Shown here in pieces: positions 1 through 12,548 of a DNA stretch of 64,000 bases. Where the stretch lies: contig OX637292.1 of assembly GCA_951799445.1 (NCBI GenBank), positions 14,325,296 through 14,389,295 of the forward strand. The letters run 5' to 3'. The notes beneath the pieces are model-generated. The model was not told the origin of the DNA. It saw only the letters and a program-made list of their open reading frames with translations, and ran no database searches. The translations under genes and the position numbers were made by a program. Within the stretch, counting starts at the first letter, position 1. Each line of letters begins with the position of its first letter. The stretch comes from Pseudisothecium myosuroides (Eukaryota > Streptophyta > Bryopsida > Hypnales > Lembophyllaceae).

Positions 1-723
1 AGTCTAGACCGATAGCTAGATTTCAATAGTTCAAAATATTAGTAATATGTAGATTCATTTGTTTGAACATTTTACAATTTCATGTATTGTAAAATTTCTG
101 AGATTTCTAAAATGTACCAACTATAGAAACGTTAGATTTCTAAGAATTGAATACATTCACATGAAGATTGACAACTTACAAGTCTTATGTGTCCAACCTC
201 ATGGTACCCTCGACAATCGATATGGGACAATTTGAATCTTCTAAAATCTACCAAATATTAGGTGGAAAAAACATTGAAATGTAAGATGTGTCAATGTGTT
301 GCAAAGTCTACCAATTTGGATTGCACACGGGGGATTTGGGGGAAATTTATGAAAAATTTTACAAAGAAAACCCACAATTTCCTTTTGCATAGGAACTCTT
401 TGAAAATCCCTCCATGATCACATTAGAACACAGGGAAACATAAAAACTAGGAGAAACTTGCATGAAAACCTACATAATCTCCAAAACAGTTGCAGGGAAT
501 TCCACAAAGGTCCGTTGTGTATTAGACTCCAAAATTGTGACAATTTAATGAAAATGACATCAATTATGTAAGTTTTATATATTCACATGTTTGCAGTAAC
601 TAGATCACATTAATCCAAAATTCATTGTAGCTCTCACACTACTCAAAACTCTCGTACTAATTAATTGAATTAGCTTCCCAGAAAATTCCTTTCCAATCTA
701 TTCCTTTTTAACTATTCACGTTC
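1..723. other. AT-rich intergenic DNA
   Basis: I see no gene, RNA or clear repeat end here. All frames are short. The first recognisable feature begins at the TTAA at 724-727. Confidence 0.5.
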
Positions 724-727
724 TTAA

Positions 728-1363
728 CCCCTAAATGCCCGAGGCACCAAAATTTGGTGTTTGCAAAACTTTGAAGTCAAACAAAACTCAACCAAGTTGG
801 TATTTTTAGTAGTTTAATATTTTTGGAAAGTTCTTTGTGAAGTCTAGTTTTAGCATCAAAAATCTGATCTTGAAAATAATCATAAGTGATTTTTCTATTG
901 AAGATTTTGTGCAAGGGTACCCATTGCAATCTTGACTTTCCGTAGTGTTGAGAGCTCTTGGAAATGAGCCTCAAATGCACTAGATCTTGGATCAAAAATC
1001 ACATTCAAAATTCATTTAAAAAAACTATAGAGTAGATTTTAAGAAGCCATAAGTTGATTGGGGTTATACATGTTAGGCTCTTTAACCTCATATTTTTTTG
1101 GTCACCATTTTTTTAGATTCGACTTGTGAAAGAGGATTGAAAGTTTTTTGCAATTTTAACACCCTCATGGTCAAACATTATAATCTTTCACTCTATAAGT
1201 GATATGTTGTGTTTTCTTTTCCTATGAGATCTCTAACATGTCTACTTTGAGTTGGTACGGTTACAATTTAAAAAAAATTGATACAACTTATCAAAATGTT
1301 GGCATTTTGTTCAATTTAGAGCAGATTCCAAGTCACTCAAAACAGGCCTTGGGCATTTAGGGG
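728..1363. mobile_element. TTAA-flanked piggyBac-like MITE, complete
   Basis: The 636-bp element starts CCCCTAAATGCCCGAGGC and ends with the near-exact inverse GCCTTGGGCATTTAGGGG (17 of 18 positions pair). It is bracketed by TTAA at 724-727 and 1364-1367. TTAA target duplication and short CCC-starting inverted repeats are hallmarks of the piggyBac superfamily. There is no coding capacity, so it would depend on a transposase in trans; one is encoded at 52425-54902. Calling it piggyBac-derived is inference from ends and target site. Confidence 0.8.
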
Positions 1364-1680
1364 TTAACATTCCAATTGACGACGGAGAGTCCACAATTTC
1401 AGAGCGCAGTAATTCAAATTCAATTCTTGCAGTTGTGGAAAATACTCGTACCTGAAATTTAATAGACGCCGATTGAAACAAGAGCCTCACTGGCTACACG
1501 TTGCAAGTTGCAATACAAAGTGGATGATATAAAGGTAATCCCAGAAACGGTCCTAAATATACATTAGCTATACTACAAACTAATTCATGAACTTTAGTTC
1601 AAATCTGAACAAAGTATTTAATGTGAGGGCATGACCCTGAGATCACAACCATACTGCATGAAGATGCCCCAAACGTTAAC

Positions 1681-2300
1681 GCCAATTTCAATAAACTTGG
1701 CGGTATTCCATGACTTTGGCACTTTGAGAGTGCAAGGCCTGAATCGTAAATCGGTACCTATCCTAGTTTTTAGAGGCTTTGTGTACATTTGTTCATAAAT
1801 ATTGGTGTCAGAATCTCTCCAATTTCACGAAATTGACGACAATCCAAGGCAATGTTGAATACTTTAAGAGCTTTGTGTATGGACGTCACAATTTGTGACA
1901 CCCAGAATCACGCCACTTTAACGAACTTGACCATTCAAGGTACATTAGGGTGACGTTGAGGCTGACATCAGAAACATAACAGGACCGTGTCAACACATGA
2001 AGACGTACATTTTGGTACAGAGAAATTCAGTTGCGTAAAGCTGCTGCGGCCGCCCTTTGTTTCATTCTTCGTTTTTTGCTGTGGTAACTCTAAGAAGTTG
2101 GTTGCGGTTGTGAATTTTGTGCAACAGTTTTGGTACTTTGGTAGCAACAACACAATTTCTGTTGATTCACAACAATTCTCGTTGAAATCTGGCTAAATAA
2201 TTGCACTTTCTTCCCTTCAATTCCTACAGACTCGAAATTTGTCAAAATCTGGTGACGTTTGGCACCAGAATTGCGCTAATTTAACGAAATTGACGATTGC
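1681..2300. repeat. Cluster of related short dispersed repeats
   Basis: One copy runs about 1681-1838, from GCCAATTTCAATAAACTTGG to a CAATTTCACGAAATTGACGA end, with an internal CCTAGTTTTTAGAG segment. Two partial copies of the right end follow at about 1860-1935 and 2210-2300 (ending GCTAATTTAACGAAATTGAC). The same sequence recurs at 41448-41640 and 41740-41850, and its internal CGGTACC-x-ATCCTAG-like box recurs at 4820-4850 in intron 1 of the CFL1-like gene and at 6240-6260. It looks like a MITE family of unknown superfamily. Confidence 0.55.
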
Positions 2301-3199
2301 AGCTACTTCCGTCATGATGATATACATGCCATAATCCCTAAAGCCAACTATCTATAATTCCTATAAATCCGTAAACAGCTAATCCCTGCCAGAATGAAGT
2401 AAGAAGTATGACAGGAAAACAGAATTGAGTGAATAAACCAGATTGACTGACTTGCCATGAGAATTTGAGTTCTTTGGGTGTGTTTCACATCACCAAAATT
2501 GTAACACAGAGCTCTAAAAACCTAAACTTGAATAGATCTCCGTTTCCCAAAAATCGCCAATTTCTTAAAATTTTGCCATTTTGCCTAACACCAGAAACAC
2601 ATGCACAAGAACGAAAACACACATAATGCCTTTCATGACTCGACCCAAGAACACTGTCGAAGAAGATGAAATATAATCTTCACAACTGTACAGTACCGGT
2701 AGTCGAGATTGCTTTGTAAAGTTCAAAGTGAACAGAGTTCATTTCACTTGGTCTTCTGGCTTCAACAGTCCAGTCTATAAGAATGTCCATGTAACAACCT
2801 AACTTCTAGGGAAACCTTTTGTCACCCCTACAACCTTATAGGATCTTCCAGAGTCAACTTATAATCTAATCTTCATCTCTCTGCACTGACCCACCCACCA
2901 CCATACACAGAAAGAGAATCACTAATTCATTACACTGTTGACTACTAGTCTGAGCTTAAGTCAGATCGATCAGCTAGCCTAATATTATACAAAATCAGAA
3001 ACAGTGGCTCTCTTTTAGTCACGTTCCAGCAATCAAACCACAAACCTAGCTAGTAATACTGATCAACCTCCACTGACGATGATCGATCTAGCTAGAATTG
3101 GAATTCAAATGGTCTGCTACTTACTGATTGACGCCAATCATAGGATTCCGGTTTCTTCGTAACCAAAAACGGGAAAAATGTTCTTAAATTGTTTTTTTA
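2301..3199. other. Intergenic DNA downstream of the CFL1-like gene
   Basis: No ORF, repeat end or RNA gene is recognised. The part nearest 3199 would hold the 3' UTR and polyadenylation signals of the minus-strand gene that stops at 3200. Confidence 0.4.
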
Positions 3200-5215
3200 T
3201 CAAGCTGTGCACCAGCTCCACGAGGGAGCTTCCACTGGTGTCAGGCGCCGTTTCTTCATCAGAGGAACTGGAAGCTCCAGAAGCACGTCGGTGTTGCCAC
3301 ACTTGGGGCAACTGGGGTGGGACTTCGACAGCATCACGTACATGAGGCAGCTCTTGCAACCGACTGTCACCATCACTGGAGAGGAAGATCCGGAAGTGCC
3401 GGGGGATTCAATCTGGGTCTTTGCTCCGGAATCTCGACAGTCACCGGGCTGTTGCACTTCCTCATCATCACCTGAAAACAGGAACAAAAGAATAAAAACA
3501 TTGATTCAGATCATTTGCAAGAAGATGATAATCTAAACCAAATAGTCTGAATAGAAGCTGTCGCATCAAAATGTTTTGTAAGAAGACGATTATCTAAAGC
3601 CAAAAGTCTGACAAGAAGTTTTCGATCAACTACAGCCATGTGCACCCAGTCGAGTTTATGGACTGTGTTCTGAAAAACTAGTCGTGCAGAGCTGCAAGTG
3701 GGGCTGCAAGTTCTCAGATGTAATCACGAAGCTGTTGAGAAAAACGTTCACGCTGAACTGAAAGAACGAACACACTCACATTGCGATATCAGTGAATTTT
3801 TCGCAGTTTCAGGGGAACTATCAATATAGACTCGCGGACTCCCCTGCAGTATATACAGGCAACTCCATGGGGGATGTTTCTACTAGCTAGGGACATTCTG
3901 CAGCGGAGGTTCCCGATCCTACATATGTCCCAGTTTCAGTTTTTCCACTGAAATCGGAGATTGATACGAGTTCTATTTATTAGAGCTTCGGGTAAGCGTT
4001 TCCAATTAAACCATTTGAACGTCACAACTTCAGTGCCATCATAACTAATACTTCGTACTAGAATTAAAAAGTTCTCATTCTGGTGAGAACCCAAAAATCC
4101 GGAAGAAGATGTAGAGTCACCAAAGCGGCCACCGAAAGGCTAGTAGGAAAATTCAGAGAGGTCAATGAGTGTGAAAGCGAGTAATACCTTGGAAGCTCAT
4201 AACAGAGGGCGACGTGAACCCGTCGGAAGAGCATGGCGACGTCGCAGCAGATTCAGATTTGGACCCGGAGTCTCGACGTAAACACTGAGAGTTCGAGGAC
4301 GACAAGAGGGAGAGCGTTACAGAGGGAGGTGCAGTGGGATCACTAGAAGGGCTGCTCGTCTGCGCAAGGGATGTGCAAGCACTGCTACGACGGTGTAGCC
4401 ACTGCGACCGTTGCAAGGCGCTTCGGACCTTCTCCATGGTGCACACGCTTCCGTCTTGGCTGGTTCTCGGAGTTCCGGGCAGATTCAGTGAAAGCTCCAG
4501 AGATTGGTCTTCCGCGGGGGTAGTACTTGGCTCAATGAATTTACGCTTCGTGGTGACGGCGTCTTGGGTTGCAGCTTGCAGGAGTTGCTCCGGGGGGAGA
4601 GAGATCGATAAAAGGCCAATCCGTTGGGCGGATGGAGGGACTGATTGGTGGCGGGGGTCACGGTAAGTCAGGGTGCCGGAGTTCCAGTCCTTGAAGTAAA
4701 TCAAACCAGACTGCAAAAGACCAAGAAAGAAACAAACGCACTCAATTAGAAACAACGCCCTGATTCATAACACAAACTTCATGATGGATGTCGCCCACTG
4801 AAACCACTGAAACCTCAGATCTGTACCAATCCTAGTTCTTTGAGCTCCATGCAATTACACGAGAACTCTGACCGTGAAAGCTCTCCACAGAAACCCGCGA
4901 CTGAAACTCTCATCTCAAACTGATATCTATTGTCTGGAAGTCAGAGCTTAGGATCGGTGCAACAACGAGGTGAAGTCAGTGTACGGATGCGTAGCAACAA
5001 TTCGTCATTCAGAACTGAGAGATTTTTATTAGGAAAAAACTAGCTAGCACTACCTTAAGATCTAGACATTTCTCCCAGCCGGAAGGGAGCCGCGGCTCGG
5101 CCTGCAGAAGCTCCTCTCCGCCGTTGAAACAGGACTGTGAAGCTCCGCGTACTCTCTGCACTTCCATCAATCCAGACTCGTGATATTGCGCTCTGCTACG
5201 CACCATGATGCCCAT
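3200..5215 (-). CDS. WW-domain / CxxC protein, CURLY FLAG LEAF1-like
   Basis: Three exons on the minus strand fit in phase: 5215-5054 (54 codons, donor AAG|GTAGTG), 4710-4188 (acceptor TTTTGCAG, donor CCAAG|GTATT) and 3471-3200 (acceptor TTTTCAG), giving about 318 residues. The WW domain is split by intron 1: LPSGWEKCLDLK ends exon 1 and SGLIYFKDWNSGTLTYRDPR opens exon 2. A Ser/Pro-rich middle follows. The C-terminal part holds the signature VGCKSCLMYVMLS...CPKCGNTDVLLEL, a CxxC...CPxC motif also found in GIR-type repressors. Known plant CFL1 proteins carry this pairing and act as nuclear cofactors of HD-ZIP IV factors in cuticle and epidermis development; that role is inherited by family, not shown here. 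The start at 5215 is the first ATG in a good frame, although the frame stays open a little further upstream. Sequence homologous to a local MITE family lies in intron 1 near 4820-4850. Confidence 0.85.
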
Positions 5216-6166
5216 TCTAATTCCGATCCACGGGAGTCTGATCTGAACGATAGCTTGAGAACTTTCAGTGATCGAAAGAGCGGTTGCAGGAAACTACTGA
5301 AGGTACTGCTGCCAGTTTCTAATTCCGCAAACTCTTGCTAGCAAGTCAGACCAGCAAGTCAGACCTGAAAGCAAACAAGGTGCAGCAGGCGAGCTTCTTC
5401 AACACGCACTGATCGTTTGGTTGCTCCAAATGGGCGCCATCGACGATCGACGCGCTCTAATAGGCCCTGGTAGCTGGAATCTAGAGGTCGTGGATCTGAA
5501 GAATCTAGGAGAGTGGTAGATATACGCGATTAGCGGAGGAGTGAGTGGATGTTGCGACACGAGAACAAGGCTGGAAACTGGAAGTCCTAGTCAACAGGAT
5601 TGTCGCCTTTCATGCAACCAGACCATCTGTGTACAGTCGAACTAGCCTAGAGTAGGAGGCCTTTTCTTTCTTTTTCTTTTTTCTTTTGGCTCATGAAATC
5701 TGTTATTGCTGGATGCCGGTTACATAGCGCCTGTACTAAAATTAGACTGATCCAGAGGTTCACGTCAGTCATTACCATCGTTGGTTGTTTGGGAACAAGA
5801 GGTAAGTTTTCTGTTTCGTACCACAAGGCATAATGTAATTACAGTGTCAATTCATGGTCCTTTAAGAAACTCTTCTTCTTTGTGATGAAATGATCGTGAC
5901 TTGACTTGCATTTTGAACTGGCCAGTTTTGGATGAACATGCAAGGGCTGGAAATGGGTCACGAATAAACTTTACTAGCTTATGTCATTGCAAGTTCGTAA
6001 TATATTGTTAACTAAAGTTCTAGTGAAAGTGTCACTAAAAAAATTTAAATTTAAATTTTTTCCTAAAAATCATGGAGTTTCATCTAGTAGCACAGTATCA
6101 AGAAGATATTATAGCCAGAAACAATAGTCATTGAGCTTAGCACCAAAGGCCCATGTGAGCATTAAT
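5216..6166. promoter_or_regulatory. Upstream region of the CFL1-like gene
   Basis: This is the presumed 5' UTR and promoter of the minus-strand gene starting at 5215. No convincing TATA box or operator can be assigned by eye. A pyrimidine run (CTTTTCTTTC-type) lies at about 5661-5688. The remainder to 6166 shows no gene. Confidence 0.3.
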
Positions 6167-6316
6167 GGCCAATTTCATTAAAATGACGATATTCTTTTAA
6201 AATGGCCCATTCACAGTTCAGAACTACCGTTCTGAAATCCATACCAGTCCTAGATGGTGAAAATGGCACACCATCAAAGTGGCGCACGGAATACCTCCAT
6301 TTTAATGAAATTGCCC
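6167..6316. mobile_element. MITE with GGGCAATTTCATTAAAATGG ends
   Basis: The 150-bp element begins GGCCAATTTCATTAAAATGA and ends CCATTTTAATGAAATTGCCC, an almost exact inverted repeat. A second member at 34485-34658 shares the ends and the internal motif GGTGTGCCA(T)/TGGCACACC. Both left flanks read TTAAT. It is non-coding. Confidence 0.75.
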
Positions 6317-9300
6317 ATATTAGCATTAAACCTCATATAAGGCTCATATAAGGCTTTGTCACCAATGCCTAAAACACCTCTTTTTCTCTACTAGTGACTA
6401 GTGAGGTGCTTGGAAAAAAAACAGGGGAGAAAACCTGTGCTCTGTGCTATTTACCGCTAATCATTATCTAAGTCACTTTGTACTACCCATTCTCCCAGAG
6501 CTCTAGTTTCTCACTGATGTTTCAATTATTTTCCAGCTAGCGCGCAAACTCCTTCCAAGCCAGGGGCTATTACGAAAGCTCTCTCTTTCATGAAAAAGCA
6601 AAACAAGCCACCAGCATCTTCCTCTACACATTCTTAAGCTCCTATCCGACCTCTGCGCCACACTATTCGTAACTTAACGTAAAATTAAAAAATCCCATTC
6701 ACAAGCAAAGCACACATCCTACAGTGCCTGCCTGTGTGGAAGTTTGCAGCGATCACTGTATGAAACTGTTAATTGCCGCAGATGTGACCCAGCTACTCCT
6801 CCGGAGAATCACACTGATTCATTCACACGAGCGGCTTGGAATCCTGCTGCGATTGGTGGAATTACCGGTTTTATCCCCCGACTGATTGCTTCCCAATGCA
6901 AAGTTCCAGCACCACTGATTGCCATGTTACTCATCAATATTCCAGATTCGTGAATCCATGAAACATTCAAACTTGGGTCCCTGTCGATTGTTCCACCCCC
7001 GATCGCTGGAAATTGCAGGTTCGGCCTCTCACATTGGATGGACCGTTTACATGATTGAAACCCTTCTTTTCCCAAAGTCAGCAATTCAGCATCACCAACC
7101 AATGCTTGGCACTTGGGTGACAATAAGCAGTAAATGGGGGCGGAGGAGGGGTAAGACGGTAAGTCATGAGGTATACCGATTCAAGGGGTAACTTTGGGAG
7201 CGTTTTAATTTGCTACAAAATTGTAGGGTGGAGTTGGATTGCTACTTTTCGTACCACACTACCATTATGCAGTCAAAATCGAATGCATGCAATCAAAATC
7301 AACTTTAAATTAAAATGAAAGAAATGGATTCAACCTATATGAAAGTTAAGCCATTAGTGGTAACAAAGTATGCGTAGACCAACGAAATGACTGATACGAA
7401 GATCCATATGATCAATTAGACTAATTGACAATTTAGAGTGTAGGCCATTTTTTTAGTCGAAGTATATCGTGTTTCTAATGACTAGTGATCATACGGATGA
7501 AAAAAATGTCCAAAATTTAGTCCAACTTTAGTATTCAAAATGTATTTAGCATCTCCTTTGGAAGCTAAGAAAAGCTACAGGAAGTTCTCAAAAAATAAAA
7601 CAATACCAAGAATAGCACTTGGTGTTGGGAGCTTATTAGCAAGCACCATCCATGCTCTCTACGATGCATGTAAAACTTATTTTTATTTCTGCATTTCCAT
7701 CTACATGTAAGAAACCGGTGAATTCTCACAACTTTCAAGGCGTGCTACGACAACTCCAGATATAGCAATCTATCATTCTTCGACCAAAAGTAAAAGCCTC
7801 AAAAGTTACAACTTTCACTAATAAAACTGAACCTTAATTTAATTTGCAACTTCGAGCTTTTCCCCACTACCCTGACACACCGAAGTAAAGGTGCAGTCTT
7901 AAAGGGCTTGATCGATCATGGCCATGCTCACAACCGAACATCATCCTTTGTTTTTGCTTTGCTTCCACGCCCAATTAAACTTTAATTCAAAGCTAAAAAC
8001 TCACCACTGCAGTTCCTAAATTTTCCTGAGTCCAAGTTCATGAGCAGTTGGGCCGCGCTGCCCGCGCATTGAAGAGCGAAGCCGGTCTCCGCAGCCATGC
8101 ACGGTGAAGCCGAGGCTTGCTAAACTTGAAATTCAAAAAGGCTACTAAGTTGGCTAGTGCTACCATCCAAGCCAAGCGCACGGGCTGGCCCCCTAAACTG
8201 GGGGATGGACTGTGTATTAGTGGCCCTGCAACCCTGGCTTAATGAATTTTTGTCCAAAATTGCGCAGCGTTGGGAGTGGACTTCGGCCAGTTTAGCGGAG
8301 GGTCGCTATTCTGGCCGGTCGCCACATTTTGCTGTGGTTTCTCCCTTGGAGGCCAGTGCATCATAAATGCCTGGCCTGCACGCTGGCCCATGAACGGAAG
8401 CCCAGGAGTGTGAACTCCGTCCTCGCAGTCCTCGGGACTGATATAGGGAGGTTTTTCAGACTGCAATAAATTAGAAGGGGTGTAATGAGGATTTGAATTT
8501 GTGGATTGGGGATTGATCGATGTGTTTCGCCGGGGCTACGGCCGCTACGCCAAGTCCATCAATGCTGGCCAGAAGCCCGCTAATGCACGTCTGCGCTTGG
8601 CCCGCTGCAATGGCCACTAATAAGCTGGCCTGAATTTAATTCTTCTGGTAATGCCGGATGCTAATTTTGGAGGTGCCAGGCTTCAATTCTGTGGATGTGG
8701 CAAGGTTAGATTTTGGCTTCGTTGGAATGGCCGAGTATGGGGACATTATGGAACTCACGGACTCTAGTCACACTATGTTCGTATTCACACTATGTTTCGT
8801 ATTCACACTATGATCGAAGTCTCAAGTGCCACTAAATTCTCAAAAATCTAATTGGTAGAGAGCTAGAAATTGAAACTTTGGACTTCAAACCATATTCCAA
8901 GTCCTATGACATTACTCCAAAATGCCTACAGGACAATACTTTTGGAGAGTTTTGGCACCAAGAAAGTGTAGCTTGAAGGCTGCATTGGATCTAGATAATA
9001 TCAAAACTGGAGACCAACCTCGACCGCCAAGCCCCAACTACTTTTTGGAATATAAAATTAGAAATGAATCATCGTACAAACCACACTCACTGGTTAAAAT
9101 TTTGTCCACATTTGTCTAAAGTAGGTTTGATGCTATAAATGCCCCAAAAATGAAATTTTGACTTTTTGATCCATTTGCTGTAGAATTTATATAAGAGACA
9201 AATTAGGATTCATTGTCGGAACTTTGGCCTTTATAGTACTATCAACTCCCACATTTGATATTTTTATTCACCTTCTACAACTTCAATCCAAGTAAATTGG

Positions 9301-10082
9301 GATTTAACCTAAAACCAAATTTTGAAAGTTGGGATTTGGAATGTAGTATGAAACACCTTTCAGACTCATAGAGTAAGGCTACGTTTACATACATAGGCAT
9401 GAAGAATCTATTGGGGACTTGGAAAGGAACCTTCCTACTAATCCTATAAGTACAAGCCTAGCTATGATTACTTTTTCAAACTCAGTTCAAACTTCCTTTC
9501 TCATCAATATGTTCTCATTTGGCATCTATATGTGATTTATTTTTATTTATTTATTTTAGATGTGGTTACATGCCTTCTATAAGTCATAAAAATTTCAATT
9601 TTTTTTTGTGAAAACTTGAAACTATTGTGAATTTTTGAATAAAAATTGAAAAAAAATCATATCACATATAAAATATGCTCCAAAAATCTAAAAATTTCTC
9701 CACATTTGTATATAATAGCATAAAAAATCATGGTACAAAATATTTATCATGTTATCAATATGGGAAAACCTCCAACTAGGTTGATAGAATTGTGAGATCG
9801 TGTGGTAGAAATTTTCTACTTTATTACTCCAGATGATTACAAGGGACTTGTAGAAAATATGCCACAGAGAATTGTTGTTGTAAAGGTAGGAAAAAGGAGG
9901 CAAACAAATTACTGAGAGATCATTGTTTATGGATTGGCAAAACTAATCAAATGCATAGGTGAACTTTGCAATTTTCTTAGTCTTTTGTAGAGCTCTAATT
10001 TGAAAGCTTTTTTTCACATGTATTAAATATTGCTTAGTATATCAATAAAATTACCAATTCTAATTTTATTTGTTTATTTTCC
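6317..10082. other. Long gene-free interval with a GC-richer patch at 8030-8720
   Basis: No recognisable protein or transposon ends. Two stretches stand out as less AT-rich than the rest, 6720-7190 and 8030-8720. The latter is rich in GGCC-containing words (CTGGCC, TGGCCA, GGCCTG) and has short open frames on both strands but no known domain. A short direct repeat of TTCGTATTCACACTATG-type sequence lies at about 8768-8813. These could be decayed genes or non-coding RNAs; I cannot tell. Confidence 0.35.
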
Positions 10083-11162
10083 GGGTGATTGCACGAAACA
10101 CCTATACTGTCTGGTTGCGTTTTTTTTGGACCGCTATAACTTTTGCTATAACTTTTGATTTATAGGTTCAATGCCAAAACCAAAAAAATGATTCCTAGAT
10201 GTCCTAATTGTAATTGTATCCCTTATTTTTCAGAAATAAAAAAAAATCAATTTATATTTAAAATTCAATTTTGTTAATTTGTCACACTTTGACGTTTAGG
10301 GTTTTTAGTACTATTGAGCGGTTTAAATTAATGATTTTCAGTTGAAATTTCTATGGTATATTCCCCTAGTAGGTAGACATATTCCTACCAAAGATCATTT
10401 AAAAATACATTATTTTATATCCTCCACAGTTGTGCAAATAGGCCTCCTTTGCGTGTGCACTTGTGGATAGTAGATATGGTTTTGACTTCATTTTTTTGGT
10501 CAAACCTCATCACCAAGAAGTCCTTCCAAATGGACAATTTTTAGTTTTGTTCATAATTGTTTTTTCTATTTTCTACAAATTAAAATGTCAAAGGATGTAT
10601 TTTCCTCTTCGCTAGAATAGTCTGCAGAATTGTCCCAAAAAATACATCCTTTGACATTTTAATTTGTAGAAAATAGAAAAAACAATTATGAACAAAACTA
10701 AAAATTTTCCATTTGGAAGGACTTCTTGGTGATGAGGTTTGACCAAAAAAATGAAGTCAAAACCATATCTACTATCCACAAGTGCACGCGCAAAGGAGGC
10801 CTATTTGCACAACTGTGGAGGATATAAAATAATGTATTTTTAAATGATCTTTGGTAGGAATATGTCTACCTACTAGGGGAATATACCATAGAAATTTCAA
10901 CTGAAAATCATTAATTTAAACCGCTCAATAGTACTAAAAAACCCTAAACGTCAAAGTGTGACAAATTAACAAAATTGAATTTTAAATATAAATTGATTTT
11001 TTTTTTATTTCTGAAAAATAAGGGATACAATTACAATTAGGACATTTAGGAATCATTTTTTTGGTTTTGGCATTGAACCTATAAATCAAAAGTTATAGCA
11101 AAAGTTATAGCGGACCAAAAAAAACGCAACCAGACAGTACAAGTGTTTCGTGCAATCACCCT
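10083..11162. mobile_element. 1,080-bp palindromic (foldback) element, GGGTGATTGCA family
   Basis: The left arm begins GGGTGATTGCACGAAACACC and the whole left half is repeated as reverse complement in the right half, ending GGTGTTTCGTGCAATCACCC but for one or two mismatches. The arms run about 530 bp each and meet near 10610-10640, so a transcript would form a very long hairpin. TTCC borders both sides, a possible short target duplication. No ORF of note. Related full copies lie at 36037-36766, 37204-37947 and 38183-38904, with part of another at 63367-64000. The superfamily is not assignable from the ends. Confidence 0.88.
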
Positions 11163-11643
11163 TCCACTAGAAAAGGATTGAATGAAGTGTTTGCAAACAT
11201 CTAATGAGTTTTGCAAGTCACTGTTGAGTCTGCGTGCTTGAAATCTATGAAGAATTAAAGTTAGAAATAAAAATTAATTAAAGTCCAAGTGATTGTACGG
11301 AATTTTATAATGTTGTGACAATGTAGTGTTACATGTAAAAGGAATATTAAAGGAATAGTTGAAGTTGAGAGTTTCAAGGAGTTAGTCTAAAATGTTTTCA
11401 CTCTTGTTGCACTGCATATTATCTGATAGTCATATGCAATTCATTCTCGTATAATGAAGAATAAAAAAAATTGGATTGGGATGGCATCAAATGACTTACC
11501 ATATACAATTTTGAATTGATAATTGTTATACTACTCATTTGGTGCAATGCTAGTAATAATACAAAAATTATATTAGATTATAAATTTGGGCATGTGCCCC
11601 CCCTACTATTGAATATTTAATATATTAAATTTTGACACTTTTG
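11163..11643. other. AT-rich intergenic DNA
   Basis: Nothing recognisable between the palindromic element and the decayed TTAA element. Confidence 0.4.
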
Positions 11644-12548
11644 GCTAAAGTCCCATAGTTATCCCCTTGAGGGACAAAACTAAAAGCGGATTTCAGATAG
11701 GCTCATGTAACCTGAGTTTTTGACTTGGTTTCTTGAACTTCTTGTAAGGTAGAAAAACACATTAGTTTTTAGGGAATAAATTTTTTATTGTAATTGATGC
11801 CGAGCAAAAGTGAGGCCAATATAACTTCAAAATGGAAGAGACTAGACAACATTTTTTTAAAATAAAAAATTGAAATTAATTTTTTAAATTTCAAGTTTAG
11901 GGTTTAGGATTTAGCTTTCCATGGAGAAAAAAAAAAGATTTCATAAGCACTTCAAAGCTTTGATTCATTCCATTTGGATTAGCAATGTGCAACTTATAGA
12001 GCTTTTTTGTTTTGCAAGCAATCATAAAAACTTCTTGAGAGCTTTTTGAACTCAATCTTTACAATCTTCAAATAGAGAAAGTTCCACCATTTGGATTAGT
12101 GTGTTTCAATTCCATTTTAAAACTATTGACGATTTTGGTTTTTCCTTCAATCTCATATCTACTTCTACTTAACAATTTTTTAAAGAATGAAAATCACATT
12201 GTTTAAAAAAAAAAAAGATTCTTAGTCTTTCAACTCAAAATTTCAATATAAAATATTTGAAATTCAAAATTTTTAGTACAAAAAATTTAAGTTAAGAAGA
12301 TTCAAAGTCAAATAATCTGGTCATAGGACTTGCTCAAAACTTGTTTTCTTCACTTTAAACGTAAATATCTTACAATATATGAGGTGAAAGTTTTCTAAAT
12401 TTCTTCCACACATTTTTATACTAGTCTTGTGCAAGATCTTATGGTTAAACATGCACAAAAAACAATTTGTAATTTTTTTTGCTCTTTGCAATAGAAATTA
12501 TAGTTTTCAGTGTTTTTTGATGAAAATAGTCCTTGGGACCTTAGAGGC
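11644..12548 (-). mobile_element. Decayed TTAA-family element, minus orientation
   Basis: Read on the minus strand this matches the element at 18694-19599 along its length: the end CTCTAAGGTCCCAAGGAC, then a CAAAAAACACTGAAAACT segment, the AGATCTTGCACAAGACTAG box (AGATCCTA-type in relatives) and, near 11660-11700, the GAGGGACAAA segment of the other end. The terminal TTAA and the outermost bases are mutated on both sides, so it is an old copy. Confidence 0.6.

Noticed and set aside
4334..4666. Plus-strand 110-residue frame opposite exon 2 of the CFL1-like gene
   Set aside because: The minus-strand exon has matching splice phases and a WW-domain half; the plus frame has nothing.
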